Source: Rhodococcus sp. BP22
GTDB lineage: Bacteria > Actinomycetota > Actinomycetes > Mycobacteriales > Mycobacteriaceae
DNA length: 64,000 nucleotides
Assembly: GCF_014281965.1 (NCBI RefSeq)
Contig: NZ_JACFTB010000002.1
Span: 434,001-498,000, forward strand
Reading direction: 5' to 3'
The position numbers and the translations under genes were made by a program. This document shows, piece by piece, positions 54,169 to 63,689 of the stretch (its first letter is position 1; each line of letters starts with the position of its first letter). The notes beneath the pieces are model-generated. The model was not told the DNA's origin, made no database searches, and worked only from the letters and a program-made list of their open reading frames with translations.

Positions 54169-55422
54169 GTGATCGACCTGAAGTTTCTTCGTGAGAATCC
54201 CGATGTCGTCCGTGCCTCGCAGCGCACCCGTGGAGAAGATCCCGCGCTAGTCGACGTGCTACTCGACGCCGATGCGTCCCGACGGGCCGCAGTGCTCGCC
54301 GGGGATCAGCTCCGCGCCGAGCAGAAGGCCCTCGGCAAACGCGTCGGGAAGGCGTCAGCGGAGGAGCGTCCTGCGTTGCTGGCAGGGTCGTCCGAACTGG
54401 CGGCGAAGGTCAAGGCTGCGGAGGCGCGCCAGAACGAGGCAGATGCCGCGGTGGACAGCGCGCAACGCGCCTTGTCGAACGTCGTCGAAGAGGGAGCTCC
54501 CGCCGGCGGCGAAGACGATTTCGTGTTGATGGAAACCGTCGGTGAGATCCCGACGTTCGACTTCGAGCCGAAAGACCACCTCGAGCTCGGTGAGTCGCTG
54601 AAGCTGATCGACATGGAACGCGGCGCGAAGGTGTCGGGTTCGCGGTTCTACTTCATGACCGGCTACGGCGCATTGCTGCAGCAGGGGATGTTGCAGTTGG
54701 CAGCGCAGAAGGCCGTCAAGAACGGGTTCACCATGATGATCCCGCCGGTGGTGGTGCGGCCGGAGATCATGGCGGGAACCGGATTCCTGGGGGCCCACGC
54801 CGATGAGATCTACCGACTCGAAGCCGACGATCTGTATCTCGTCGGCACGTCGGAAGTCGCGCTGGCCGGTTACCACGCAGGCGAGATCCTCGACCTGTCC
54901 GACGGCCCGAAGCGCTACGCGGGCTGGTCGACGTGCTTTCGTCGCGAAGCGGGTTCGTACGGCAAGGACACTCGCGGGATCATCCGCGTCCACCAGTTCG
55001 ACAAGATCGAGATGTTTTCCTACATCAAGCCCGAGGACGCAGCGGCCGAGCATCGCAAGTTCCTCGAGTTCGAGCGAGAAATGCTTGCGGCAGTGGAACT
55101 TCCGTACCGCATCATCGATGTTGCCGGTGGCGATCTCGGGTCCTCGGCGGCCCGCAAGTTCGACTGCGAGGCTTGGGTGCCGACGCAGAATGCCTACCGC
55201 GAGCTGACCTCGACGTCCAACTGCACGACCTTCCAGGCCCGACGCCTGGGCGTTCGGTACCGCGACGACAACGGCAAGCCGCAGATTGCTGCGACGCTGA
55301 ACGGAACATTGGCCACGACGCGATGGATCGTCGCGATCCTGGAGAATCACCAGCAGGCCGACGGGACCGTTCGGGTGCCGGAAGCTTTGGTGCCGTTCGT
55401 CGGAACGGATGTCCTGCGCTAG
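54169..55422 (+). CDS. serS: Seryl-tRNA synthetase
   Basis: A 417-residue class II synthetase. The N-terminal coiled-coil arm (about 30-100) binds the long arm of tRNA-Ser. Motif 2 is [21 protein letters not shown] and motif 3 NGTLATTRW. It charges tRNA-Ser and tRNA-Sec with serine. GTG start. It ends 7 bp from the convergent NDH-2 gene. Confidence 0.97.
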   Translation: MIDLKFLRENPDVVRASQRTRGEDPALVDVLLDADASRRAAVLAGDQLRAEQKALGKRVGKASAEERPALLAGSSELAAKVKAAEARQNEADAAVDSAQRALSNVVEEGAPAGGEDDFVLMETVGEIPTFDFEPKDHLELGESLKLIDMERGAKVSGSRFYFMTGYGALLQQGMLQLAAQKAVKNGFTMMIPPVVVRPEIMAGTGFLGAHADEIYRLEADDLYLVGTSEVALAGYHAGEILDLSDGPKRYAGWSTCFRREAGSYGKDTRGIIRVHQFDKIEMFSYIKPEDAAAEHRKFLEFEREMLAAVELPYRIIDVAGGDLGSSAARKFDCEAWVPTQNAYRELTSTSNCTTFQARRLGVRYRDDNGKPQIAATLNGTLATTRWIVAILENHQQADGTVRVPEALVPFVGTDVLR

Positions 55423-55429
55423 AACCGTG

Positions 55430-56680
55430 TCAGATGGTCGGCTTCACGTCGTCGGCCCAGGCGATCCGCTTCGGATTGCCGTGACACTCGACGATGGCGG
55501 CGTGATCGCTGTCGAAGTAGTCCCACGCCCAGGACAGGAAAGCGTCGACTTTGCTGTGCGCGCCGCTCAGTAGTGCGGCATGGACGCCGAGCCATGCCGC
55601 GAATGCGAGTGGCCCCTCCACCTGATGTCGGTGCGCGCCTACCTCTGCGACAGCGGCCCCGCGGCCGATCATCGCCATGATGCCCTTGTCCTTGTACTGA
55701 AAGACCTTCCGATGCTTTCCCGCGATGGTCAGCTCGATGTTGTGGGCCGCCCAGGTCCCTGCTTGCTGAGCAACCGATCCCAGCTGGGGCAGCGTCTTTC
55801 CGTCTACATTCGGAATGTTCGCCACGTCGCCGACGGCGTAGACATTGTCGAACCTCGGGACCGTGAGATCGGCCAGTACGTCGAGTCTTCCGCCGGGCCC
55901 GGGCTTCGCGTCGCCGGTCGCGGCCACCGGTGCCGCGGATTCGCCGCCGGCCCAGATGACGGTCCGCGAGTCGATGCGGGTGGAGTCACTGAGCACGACG
56001 CCACCTGCATCGACTGCGGTAACGCCGACCCCGAGGCGAACTTTCGCGCCGTGTTCGACCAGTTTGTCGTGTGCATAGACATGCGAGCGTTCGCTGAACG
56101 GTGCCAGCAACGCGGGCCCGTGGTTGATGAGCCAGGCCTCCCCGCGACCGCCTGGGTGATCCATCTTGCGCAGAGCCGTGAACAGTTCGGCGAAGGCGCC
56201 CGCGGTCTCGACGCCGGTCGGTCCGCCTCCGACGATGACGACGTCGAGTGGATCGTGTTCACCGCGCAGCACCTCGCTGACGTGGTGACGAAGCTTCTCG
56301 GCGTCGGCGACGGAGTACAGCGGGAACGAAAATTCTTCTGCGCCGGGCGTTCCGAAGAAGTTGGCGCGCGCCCCAGCCGCGACGACGAGATAGTCGCCCG
56401 AGATCTTTTCGCCTGCGGCGGTCAGTGACAGTGAGGCAAAATCCAGGGTGCTGATCTCTGCCTGAACCACTCGGACGTTCTCGAAGTCTTCGAAGATCGT
56501 TGCGAGCGGTCGTGCGACGTCGGCGGCAGGCAACTGCGCCGTCGCAACCTGATAGAGCAACGGTTGGAACTGGTGGTAATCGTTGCGGTCGACGATGGTG
56601 ACGGAAACACCTTTGTGCGCCAGTTCGTGTGCGCAGGCAATTCCGCCTAGGCCGGCACCGGCGACCACCACGTGTGTCAT
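55430..56680 (-). CDS. ndh: NADH dehydrogenase type II / FAD-dependent oxidoreductase
   Basis: A 416-residue flavoprotein. GAGLGGIACAHEL binds FAD, GGGPTGVETAGAFAEL binds NAD(P)H, and NVYAVGDVA closes the FAD site. The pattern fits non-proton-pumping NDH-2, which passes electrons from NADH to menaquinone at the membrane. The C-terminal membrane-binding helix region is less typical, so another quinone-linked dehydrogenase is possible. Confidence 0.85.
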   Translation of the reverse strand: MTHVVVAGAGLGGIACAHELAHKGVSVTIVDRNDYHQFQPLLYQVATAQLPAADVARPLATIFEDFENVRVVQAEISTLDFASLSLTAAGEKISGDYLVVAAGARANFFGTPGAEEFSFPLYSVADAEKLRHHVSEVLRGEHDPLDVVIVGGGPTGVETAGAFAELFTALRKMDHPGGRGEAWLINHGPALLAPFSERSHVYAHDKLVEHGAKVRLGVGVTAVDAGGVVLSDSTRIDSRTVIWAGGESAAPVAATGDAKPGPGGRLDVLADLTVPRFDNVYAVGDVANIPNVDGKTLPQLGSVAQQAGTWAAHNIELTIAGKHRKVFQYKDKGIMAMIGRGAAVAEVGAHRHQVEGPLAFAAWLGVHAALLSGAHSKVDAFLSWAWDYFDSDHAAIVECHGNPKRIAWADDVKPTI

Positions 56681-56704
56681 GGGTTAGAGAGTAGTCAGAT
56701 CGTG

Positions 56705-56757
56705 CGCTTGAATGGCCGCTTCAAGATATCTGATCGTATGAATGGACCATTGAAGCG
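56705..56757 (+). repeat. 53-bp palindromic repeat, copy D
   Basis: Begins CGCTTGAATGG and ends ATTGAAGCG, with TCTGATCGTATGAATGGACC before the right arm. Ends one base before the stop of the next minus-strand gene. Confidence 0.82.
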
Positions 56758-56758
56758 G

Positions 56759-57187
56759 TCAGAAGAACTGTCCCACAACGAAACCGGCGAGCAGAACGGC
56801 CGTACCGCCGATTTCGCCACCGATCAGCGCCCACATGAATGCGTGGGTCCCGCGGACCGGATGTTCGAACTGATTGTCGGTGTCCTTCAAAAATCCGTGC
56901 ACCACGTAGCTTCCGATGGCGGCGACGAAGAAGAAGACGGCTACGAGACCGGCCGTGAGGTTCACCGCCGTCGGGAACGAGCTGAATTCGGTGAGTGCGG
57001 CGAGGACGAGTGTCGCGAACGAGTACATCAGCGCCGCACGATGCGCGATGTCGACGTACGGGTGCGCCAGGGCCGTCGGCGATGTCGCCATCTGCCGGAA
57101 TTTCCAGACCCCCAGCGCCAACGCCCAGAGCAGGATCAGTCCCGAAAGTAGTAACAGAACCTTGGTGTCGATGCCCAGAGTTGTCAC
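56759..57187 (-). CDS. Small four-helix membrane protein
   Basis: A 142-residue protein with four hydrophobic helices and several His residues (HPYDIAHRAAL, HPVRGTHAF). No family recognised. It lies between copies D and E of the 53-bp repeat. Confidence 0.68.
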   Translation of the reverse strand: MTTLGIDTKVLLLLSGLILLWALALGVWKFRQMATSPTALAHPYVDIAHRAALMYSFATLVLAALTEFSSFPTAVNLTAGLVAVFFFVAAIGSYVVHGFLKDTDNQFEHPVRGTHAFMWALIGGEIGGTAVLLAGFVVGQFF

Positions 57188-57226
57188 AGATTTCCTCCCC
57201 GTTGGGCAGATATGCGTGCACCCGAC

Positions 57227-57279
57227 CGCATGAACGGCGCTCTGAAGCTAACTGATCGTATGAATGGACCATTCAAGCG
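57227..57279 (+). repeat. 53-bp palindromic repeat, copy E (diverged)
   Basis: The right half is intact (CTGATCGTATGAATGGACC then ATTCAAGCG); the left arm is decayed (CGCATGAACG). Located between two minus-strand genes. Confidence 0.75.
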
Positions 57280-57338
57280 GGCGGGGACACGGGTGGGCGA
57301 GGACGCGGGCAAGTGGGCAAGCGCACGCGGCAACACCC

Positions 57339-58184
57339 TCACACGACGTCACCGATGCAGTAACCGTTGGACCCGATCGTCAGGGTGAAGATCCGGTTCT
57401 GTTCGACACCGGACACGTCGGTGACGTCGGCGTAGACCGTGGTGTAGACGCCGTCGCGCGCTGCCACATAGACGCTCTGGGGGTTGTACGACGCCGATCC
57501 GGTGAGTCGGCCGGGATTGTTCGCCAGCGGCGGCACTGTCGGCGCTCCGGTGCCCTGGGGGTCCCAGATGGCTTGGGTGTCGCATACGAGTGGGTAGTTG
57601 CCCTCGAGGTCCGCGGGGTTCACCGGGGTGCCAGTGAAGCGGCCGAGATACCGCGCGACGGTGTATTCGGCTTCGGTATCGCTGTACGGCCCTGGCGATC
57701 CTGTCGGAGATACCGCTGGACACGCGTATCCCGACGCTATTTCGCTGCGCTTGACGCTGAGCGTGATGGTGGGGCTGCTCCAGGTGACCGCATACTGCCC
57801 GTCGACGCCCGGGGCTTCGGCCGCGTCGAGGATTGCCGCGACGTCGCTGTATCGGGTGGGGATTTCGGTCGGCGGAACTGTCCAGCAGGTGGGCGTCACT
57901 GCGGGGACTCCGCCGGCGTCGAGGTCGGTGAGGAATGCCCGTAAGGCTCCGGCTGCCTGGGGGTTCTGGGGAACTTCGCCGACGGCCGGGCCCACCGGTG
58001 AAGGCGTGGTGGAGGGCGGGAGTGTGGTGGAGGGTGGTGTGGTGGCTGGCGGCGTTGCCGTAGCCGTTGCCGAGCGGGTTTCGGTGGGAATGCCTTGCTG
58101 GCCGTCACCCCCACATGCGGTGAGCGTGAGAACTGCCCCGAACAGTCCCACACTTGCGAAAACGATGCCTCTACGCGAACTCAT
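57339..58184 (-). CDS. Lipoprotein of unknown function
   Basis: A 281-residue lipoprotein: signal peptide with lipobox LTAC, a Thr/Pro-rich linker, then a globular domain with paired cysteines that ends NGYCIGDVV. No family recognised. Exported and anchored to the membrane. Divergent from the acyltransferase gene. Confidence 0.74.
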   Translation of the reverse strand: MSSRRGIVFASVGLFGAVLTLTACGGDGQQGIPTETRSATATATPPATTPPSTTLPPSTTPSPVGPAVGEVPQNPQAAGALRAFLTDLDAGGVPAVTPTCWTVPPTEIPTRYSDVAAILDAAEAPGVDGQYAVTWSSPTITLSVKRSEIASGYACPAVSPTGSPGPYSDTEAEYTVARYLGRFTGTPVNPADLEGNYPLVCDTQAIWDPQGTGAPTVPPLANNPGRLTGSASYNPQSVYVAARDGVYTTVYADVTDVSGVEQNRIFTLTIGSNGYCIGDVV

Positions 58185-58247
58185 CTACAGCTGACCTTCC
58201 GACTGCGTCTTCTCCCCTGGGTCTTCCAGCGACTACGCTAGCCGACT

Positions 58248-59000
58248 GTGGAACCCGTCTATCGATCTGTCATCGGCATCGCTCGTGTGGTCTTCGCGCT
58301 GGAAGGCCTGAAATTCAAGGTTGTGGGTGAGGAGAACATCCCTGCCACCGGTGGCGCGGTCATCGCTGTCAACCACACCGGATACCTGGACTTCACCTAT
58401 GCCGGCATACCGCCGCGAAGGGTCAAGCGGTACATCCGCTTCATGGCCAAGAAGGAAGTGTTCGACAACAAGATCTCGGGCCCGATCATGCGATCGCTGA
58501 AGCACATTGCAGTGGACCGCGGGGCCGGTGCGGATTCGTACCAGGCTGCCGTTGCGGATCTCCGTAAGGGCGAGCTCGTCGGGGTGTACCCGGAGGCCAC
58601 CATCAGTCGCAGCTTCGAGATCAAGGAATTCAAGTCCGGGGCGGCGAGAATGGCGATCGAGGCCGGTGTGCCGATCATTCCGACGGTCATCTGGGGTGCG
58701 CAGCGCGTCTGGACCAAGGGCTTCCCGAAGCGATTGGGACGCACCAACACTCCCATCTCCATTGCGGTCGGCAAGCCGATCGAGCCGGTCGGTCCACCGA
58801 GTGAGCTCACCGAGAAGCTGCATTCGGTGATGCAGGAGATGCTGCTGGCTCTTCAGGAAGATTACGACCACGAGCCTGGCGCGTATTGGGTTCCCGCTCG
58901 CCTCGGCGGTAGTGCGCCCACGTTGGAGCAGGCAGACAAGCTCGATGCCGAGGATCTTGCAGCGAGAAATGCTGCGCGGGAAGCGAAGAAGTCCAAGTAA
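58248..59000 (+). CDS. plsC: 1-acylglycerol-3-phosphate acyltransferase-like
   Basis: A 250-residue PlsC-domain protein. NHTGYLD is the catalytic HX4D motif; YPEATISRS is the acceptor-phosphate motif in a variant form (EATIS for EGTRS). Such enzymes make phosphatidic acid. By position it matches Rv3816c. GTG start. Confidence 0.87.
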   Translation: MEPVYRSVIGIARVVFALEGLKFKVVGEENIPATGGAVIAVNHTGYLDFTYAGIPPRRVKRYIRFMAKKEVFDNKISGPIMRSLKHIAVDRGAGADSYQAAVADLRKGELVGVYPEATISRSFEIKEFKSGAARMAIEAGVPIIPTVIWGAQRVWTKGFPKRLGRTNTPISIAVGKPIEPVGPPSELTEKLHSVMQEMLLALQEDYDHEPGAYWVPARLGGSAPTLEQADKLDAEDLAARNAAREAKKSK

Positions 59001-59020
59001 GCCCTGAGCACGCCACCTGC

Positions 59021-59050
59021 GGCATGTGCGCTGACCCGCGCACATGCCGT
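59021..59050. terminator. Bidirectional terminator hairpin
   Basis: CGGCATGTGCGC (59021-59032) pairs exactly with GCGCACATGCCG (59039-59050) over a 6-nt loop. Located between the convergent plsC and SnoaL-like genes. Confidence 0.85.
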
Positions 59051-59068
59051 CAGGCGCTGTTTTCGGCT

Positions 59069-59575
59069 CTAGCGGTCGTGGAACCCAGGGGTCGAATCGA
59101 CGCGCAGGCGGGTCAGATTCCGGTAGCTGATCAGCCACCGACCGTCCTCGAGTCGGTATTCCTCGTGGTAGTGGCCGTATCCATGAAGGTGCTCGGTCGT
59201 GCCGGTGGCCGTGTTGGTCCACCAGAGTTTGTCCTCCATCGCCCAGATTCCCGTGGCGGTCGTCGGCGAAGTCAACGTGATCTCCGGGGTGTGGCCGTGG
59301 TGCACGCTGGTGACCGTCACCGCGCCGTCGAGTGTGCTGCGAATAGCTGCGGCCAACGCCTGCGAACCGGTCACCTGTTTGCCGGTTTGGGAGGCGTCGG
59401 TCTGCGGGGCAGCGTCGGGACTGGCCCATGAGTCGCTGACGACGTCGTCGGTGTGGAAGCCCGCGTAGCGGTCCCATTCCTTGTTGTCCATGCACCGCAG
59501 GCGGGCGGCGAAGAGCTGCTTGATCTCCTCGATCGCCAGTAATTTGTGGAGTGCGTCGCTCGCGTTGATCGTCAT
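59069..59575 (-). CDS. SnoaL/NTF2-like protein
   Basis: A 168-residue protein of the SnoaL_4/NTF2 cone-barrel type, with IEEIKQLFAARLRCMDNKEWDRYAGFHTDDVV at the N-terminus. The family includes dehydratases, isomerases and non-catalytic proteins; the substrate here is unknown. Located between two CDSs on the same strand. Confidence 0.8.
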   Translation of the reverse strand: MTINASDALHKLLAIEEIKQLFAARLRCMDNKEWDRYAGFHTDDVVSDSWASPDAAPQTDASQTGKQVTGSQALAAAIRSTLDGAVTVTSVHHGHTPEITLTSPTTATGIWAMEDKLWWTNTATGTTEHLHGYGHYHEEYRLEDGRWLISYRNLTRLRVDSTPGFHDR

Positions 59576-59668
59576 ATCGGTCCACGTTGCCAGGCTCTGG
59601 GGTGTGGGCCGAGTCGAATTTCCGCTGGATGGGATACGTGCGCCGAGAAGGGCCGTAGCTCGCTGATT

Positions 59669-60412
59669 TCAGGACATAGAGGCGTGCCACACCAACGCAG
59701 CGGCGAGTGCACCGATGCCGTTGAGTGACCAGTGCAACGCGATCGGGGCGATCAGGCTGCCGCTGCGGCGTCGCAGCCAAGTGAAGACGAAGCCTGCGGC
59801 GGCTGTCGCGATGACCGCGGCCACGATGCCCGCGATCTGACCGAACACCCCGCCGCCGAGGAAATTGCTCAGCCCCGCATTGCCCGCGGTCAATCCGAGT
59901 GAAGACGCGATATGCCAGAGGCCGAAGAGCAGTGATCCGGCGGCAAAGACGCCACGGGCACCATAGATGCGTCCCAGCGTGCCATGCAGTACGCCGCGGA
60001 AGGCCAGTTCCTCGGGGATGACCGTTTGCAAGGGGATGACGATCATCGAGGCGACGAGCGCGGCCGAGATGGTCGCATACCGATCCGCCATGAAGAATGG
60101 CCTGGTCATCGGCAATAGAGCTCCGATCGCAACCACGGTGACGACGAGACCGACGGCACCGAGCGCGTAGATCGAACCGGTCTTCCATTGCTTCGGTGAC
60201 AGGCCCAGTTCGGCCCAGCCGAGTCCGCGGCGTCGGGTCAGTGCGACGAGGATCACGGCCGCGATGGGTACCGTCGCGATGCTGGCCCACACCGTGGTGA
60301 AGTGGGCGATCAGGTTGGTAGCGACCAGCACCAGAACGACGACCGCAACATCGAGGTACGCGTGGAATCCGCGTCGGCGAGATGCCTTCGCGTCGGCCTG
60401 GGTCATGAGCAT
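59669..60412 (-). CDS. CPBP intramembrane metalloprotease
   Basis: A 247-residue membrane protein with about seven helices. All CPBP motifs are intact: PEELAFRG, FGLWH and LHWSLN. In other bacteria such proteins process or protect against peptides; function here is unknown. It is the better-preserved of the two CPBP proteins in the window. Confidence 0.87.
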   Translation of the reverse strand: MLMTQADAKASRRRGFHAYLDVAVVVLVLVATNLIAHFTTVWASIATVPIAAVILVALTRRRGLGWAELGLSPKQWKTGSIYALGAVGLVVTVVAIGALLPMTRPFFMADRYATISAALVASMIVIPLQTVIPEELAFRGVLHGTLGRIYGARGVFAAGSLLFGLWHIASSLGLTAGNAGLSNFLGGGVFGQIAGIVAAVIATAAAGFVFTWLRRRSGSLIAPIALHWSLNGIGALAAALVWHASMS

Positions 60413-60556
60413 CCCACTAAGTGTACGGAAAACCTGCTCGGTGCCGAGGCGACTACGAGCAGTAGTGTGACCGAATCCTCACGCAGCGGTCTGCCTACCT
60501 CCGAACGGGCACCCTGGTGAGCTCACCGGCGATCGTCGGTGAGCTACTAGGGCACA

Positions 60557-61393
60557 ATGGCGACGATGCCTGATACCTCTCGGACCCAGCCCCGCCTCGT
60601 CGCCAGCGACGTCGACGGCACCCTTCTCGACGCCCACGAGCGGGTCAGCGAGCGCACTCGACGAGCGGTTCTGACCATGGTCGGGGAGGGGACCCCATTC
60701 ATCCTGTCGACCGGGCGACCGCCGCGATGGATATCACCCGTCGTCGAGCAACTCGGCTACGCACCGATGTGTGTCTGCGCCAACGGCGCGGTGATCTACG
60801 ACAGTGCCACCGACCGGATTCTCGACACCCAGACACTGTCGGCCGAGACGCTGCAGTGGCTTGCCGACGTCGCGTACTCGGTATTGCCTGGTTGCGGGCT
60901 GGCGGCCGAGCGGACCGGTAAATCGGCACACGATGCCGCGACGCCGCAGTTCGTCAGTTCACCCGGTTACGAGCACGCGTGGCTCAATCCCGACAACACG
61001 GAAACATCCGACACCGAGGTGTTGGAAGTTCCGGCAGTGAAACTTCTCATCCGATTGTCCAGCGCGTCGAGCGGGGACATGGTTGCCGCTCTCGAACCGC
61101 TGATCGACGGCCGGGCGGATATCACGTTCTCCACCGACAACGGGCTGATCGAACTGTCGGCACCCGGTGTGACCAAGGCATCCGGTGTCGCCATGGTTGC
61201 CGAGCGACTGTCGGTGGCGGCGAAAGACATCGCTGCGTTCGGTGATATGCCCAATGACATCCCGATGCTGAAGATGGCAGGCCGGGGCGTAGCCATGGCA
61301 AACGCGCACCCCGCCGTCCTCGCTGCCGCCGACGAAGTGACGGTCAGCAACGTGGACGACGGGGTGGCGGTGGTCCTCGAACGCTGGTGGTGA
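60557..61393 (+). CDS. Cof-type HAD hydrolase
   Basis: A 278-residue HAD phosphatase. SDVDGTLLD carries the nucleophile Asp, STGRPP follows, and GDMPNDIPML is the metal-binding motif. It has the Cof cap. It probably hydrolyses sugar or cofactor phosphates; by position it matches Rv3813c. Confidence 0.88.
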   Translation: MATMPDTSRTQPRLVASDVDGTLLDAHERVSERTRRAVLTMVGEGTPFILSTGRPPRWISPVVEQLGYAPMCVCANGAVIYDSATDRILDTQTLSAETLQWLADVAYSVLPGCGLAAERTGKSAHDAATPQFVSSPGYEHAWLNPDNTETSDTEVLEVPAVKLLIRLSSASSGDMVAALEPLIDGRADITFSTDNGLIELSAPGVTKASGVAMVAERLSVAAKDIAAFGDMPNDIPMLKMAGRGVAMANAHPAVLAAADEVTVSNVDDGVAVVLERWW

Positions 61394-61400
61394 CAAACCC

Positions 61401-61422
61401 CGCTGCGGCGTCGGCCGCAGCG
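61401..61422. terminator. Bidirectional terminator hairpin
   Basis: CGCTGCGGC (61401-61409) and GCCGCAGCG (61414-61422) form a perfect 9-bp stem with a 4-nt loop between two convergent genes. Confidence 0.8.
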
Positions 61423-61433
61423 AGGCCCGAAAC

Positions 61434-63533
61434 CTACGGCGCTGGTGCTACCTCGGGTGCGGCAGGAGCCGGTTCGATCGGAGCCGACACGGCACCTTCG
61501 TCCATCTTCTGCTGGTAGGTGTCGTTGTAGGTCTTGATGACCGTGGTGACGATTCCAGTTGCTTCGTTGAAGATCAGTGAACCGTTCTCGAAATCGGTGC
61601 GCAGGCCCTCGGGGACGCGGTATTCATCCGTACTCGGAAGTCCGAGATCACCGTTCTCCCCACCCAGGGCGAGGAACTGCTCGAAAATCTTGCCGATCAC
61701 CGCGACTGCTTGACCGGCGATGGTTGTGAAAATGGAGCCGTTGGCGAACCCGGCGGACTGTCCACCCTTGACCTGAACGAGGCCGCTGACCGGTGTTCCG
61801 AGAATTCCGGTTTCGCCGCCCGAGGCCAACCACTTCTGTGCGATCGGATTCTGATCGGCAAGGCGGAGCAGCTCGTCGACGAGTGCCGGAACTCCAGCGC
61901 CTAGCGTGCTGCTGACGTCCGTTCCCGCGGAGTTCGGGGTCTGTGCCTCCGGTGCTGCTGCCTCCAGGGCGGGTTCCGACGGATCGGTCTCTGCAGGAGT
62001 AGAACTCACCTCGGCGCCGCCGAGCGATGCTTCGGCGATATCGCGAATCTCGTCCAGCTTTGCGTAGGCACCGTCACCGGGGCATGCGGTGTTCCCGACG
62101 TCACGGTGCGCAAAGATGACCGGCAGGTCGACGCTCTGGCCTTGGCCGACGAACGTGAATTCCGTGCCCTCCGACGTCATCGACGTGCTGCCCTTGGGAT
62201 CGAGCCCTGCGAGTCCGAGACGCCAGCCGAGGAACGAGCCGACCGAATCGATGGTTGCCTGTGGTGGTGCTTCGGTGGAGAAGTCGCCCATCATTGCGAT
62301 GCCCATGGTGTTTTCGTTGAATCCACCGGCATGCGCACCCTGCACAGGCTTGTCCAAACCGCCTGCGCGGCCTTCGAATATCTGGCCGTACTTGTCGACC
62401 AACACGTTGTAACCGACGTCGCACCAGCCGAGTGTCTGGGCGTGGTAGGCGTAGATGGCCCGGACGATCTCGACCGACTCGGACTTCGAGTACTCGTTGC
62501 TGCCCGCGGTGTGATGCACTGTCGCGCCGCCGAGGAAGTCGTCGTAGTCCGGGGTGGCGCAACGGATGGATTCGTCTGCGCCCCACTGTGACCGCGAGAT
62601 CACCTTCGGGCCCTTACTCCCCGCGACGGGTGTCGCGAGATCACTGAGTGTGGCGTCCGCGGGGGACGTACCGGGCTGAATCAGGACGGCACTGATGCCG
62701 TCGATCGCCGACGCGAGCGGAGTGTCCTGCTGACGCAACGGCTTCGAGACGGAAGCAGGCGTGTAACCGAGTGGCTGCTCGGGGGCGGGCGCCACCTCCG
62801 GAGCGGGCGCTGCCGGTTCCGGTGCCGGCACCTGAGCTGGGACGGGCGCCTGCGGTCGCGGAGTCATCAGCAGCTGAACTGCCTTGGTTGCTCCCACGAA
62901 AATCGGCTCGGTGCCCTGCTTCTCGGGTGCGGCGGCCGCGTCGTCGACGCCTGTGTCGACGGGTTCGGTTGCAAGCCAGGGGCCCCAGGATCCGTCGTCG
63001 AGCTGGCGACGAATCTGCGCCGACGCGTTGTCGAGACCCGTCGACGTCAGGGCAACCATGCTGAACGGGGTGTCCTGCTTCAGTTCCTTGACGACAGCGC
63101 CGAGTGGCGCGCCTGGATCGTCACCGGCAGGAGGGGTTACCGGAGCCGGCGCCTGGGCCGACGGCGCCGAGGAGTCGGGGACCGTCAGGCCGGGGATCTC
63201 CGGAATCTGGAACGGCGGAATGGCGATGTTATCCGGAAGCGGCAGGTATTTGAGATCGGACAGGCGGAGGTCGGGCAGCGGAAGACCCGTCAATTCCCTG
63301 AGTGGGATGACGATGTCCGGTGCTGCCGCCAGGGCCGTTTCGACGATCTTCGTCGGCACTGTCACAGGGGTGGTCTCGTTGGCCGATCGAACATCGGTCG
63401 ACGCAGAATCGCCGGAGATGCTGTACGCCGCGAAAGGGCTCGCGACGGCCAGCAGGGCGACAGCGCCGAGAACGATCGACGGCTTCGTTCGACGGTGCAA
63501 GGCGGTACTCCTGGTTGTAGGCGAACTGTTCAT
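61434..63533 (-). CDS. Secreted N-acetylmuramoyl-L-alanine amidase (PGRP) with LGFP-type repeats
   Basis: A 699-residue envelope protein: signal peptide or anchor (about 15-40), a long low-complexity Pro/Ala region, then an amidase_2/PGRP domain at about 320-490 with TVHHTAGSN, GYNVLVDKYGQIFEGR and AHRDVGNTACPG, which provide the zinc ligands. The C-terminus has LGFP-like repeats (GILGTPVSG, GDLGLPSTD) that may bind arabinogalactan. It cleaves peptidoglycan. By position it corresponds to Rv3811. Confidence 0.9.
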   Translation of the reverse strand: MNSSPTTRSTALHRRTKPSIVLGAVALLAVASPFAAYSISGDSASTDVRSANETTPVTVPTKIVETALAAAPDIVIPLRELTGLPLPDLRLSDLKYLPLPDNIAIPPFQIPEIPGLTVPDSSAPSAQAPAPVTPPAGDDPGAPLGAVVKELKQDTPFSMVALTSTGLDNASAQIRRQLDDGSWGPWLATEPVDTGVDDAAAAPEKQGTEPIFVGATKAVQLLMTPRPQAPVPAQVPAPEPAAPAPEVAPAPEQPLGYTPASVSKPLRQQDTPLASAIDGISAVLIQPGTSPADATLSDLATPVAGSKGPKVISRSQWGADESIRCATPDYDDFLGGATVHHTAGSNEYSKSESVEIVRAIYAYHAQTLGWCDVGYNVLVDKYGQIFEGRAGGLDKPVQGAHAGGFNENTMGIAMMGDFSTEAPPQATIDSVGSFLGWRLGLAGLDPKGSTSMTSEGTEFTFVGQGQSVDLPVIFAHRDVGNTACPGDGAYAKLDEIRDIAEASLGGAEVSSTPAETDPSEPALEAAAPEAQTPNSAGTDVSSTLGAGVPALVDELLRLADQNPIAQKWLASGGETGILGTPVSGLVQVKGGQSAGFANGSIFTTIAGQAVAVIGKIFEQFLALGGENGDLGLPSTDEYRVPEGLRTDFENGSLIFNEATGIVTTVIKTYNDTYQQKMDEGAVSAPIEPAPAAPEVAPAP

Positions 63534-63689
63534 GAGGTGGTGCGTTCCAATGTTGCGACAATCGCTACAGCAACATGGGTCACATCCACCCCATCCGACA
63601 CAAGGCTAAACCTTAGCTTGAGAGTTAGCCAGCGCGCGGATTGCCAGTACGTGCGGCGCGTCGAATCTCACCGCCTACGCTTTTGCCTT

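Noticed and set aside
58233..60290. 685-codon open frame on the minus strand
   Set aside because: It runs antisense through plsC and across the SnoaL-like and CPBP genes in another frame; the translation is Arg-rich with no domain. It is a shadow of high-GC coding DNA.
63600..63640. Possible iron box GGCTAAACCTTAGC before the amidase
   Set aside because: It has an extra base in the core and no match in the left half of the IdeR consensus.
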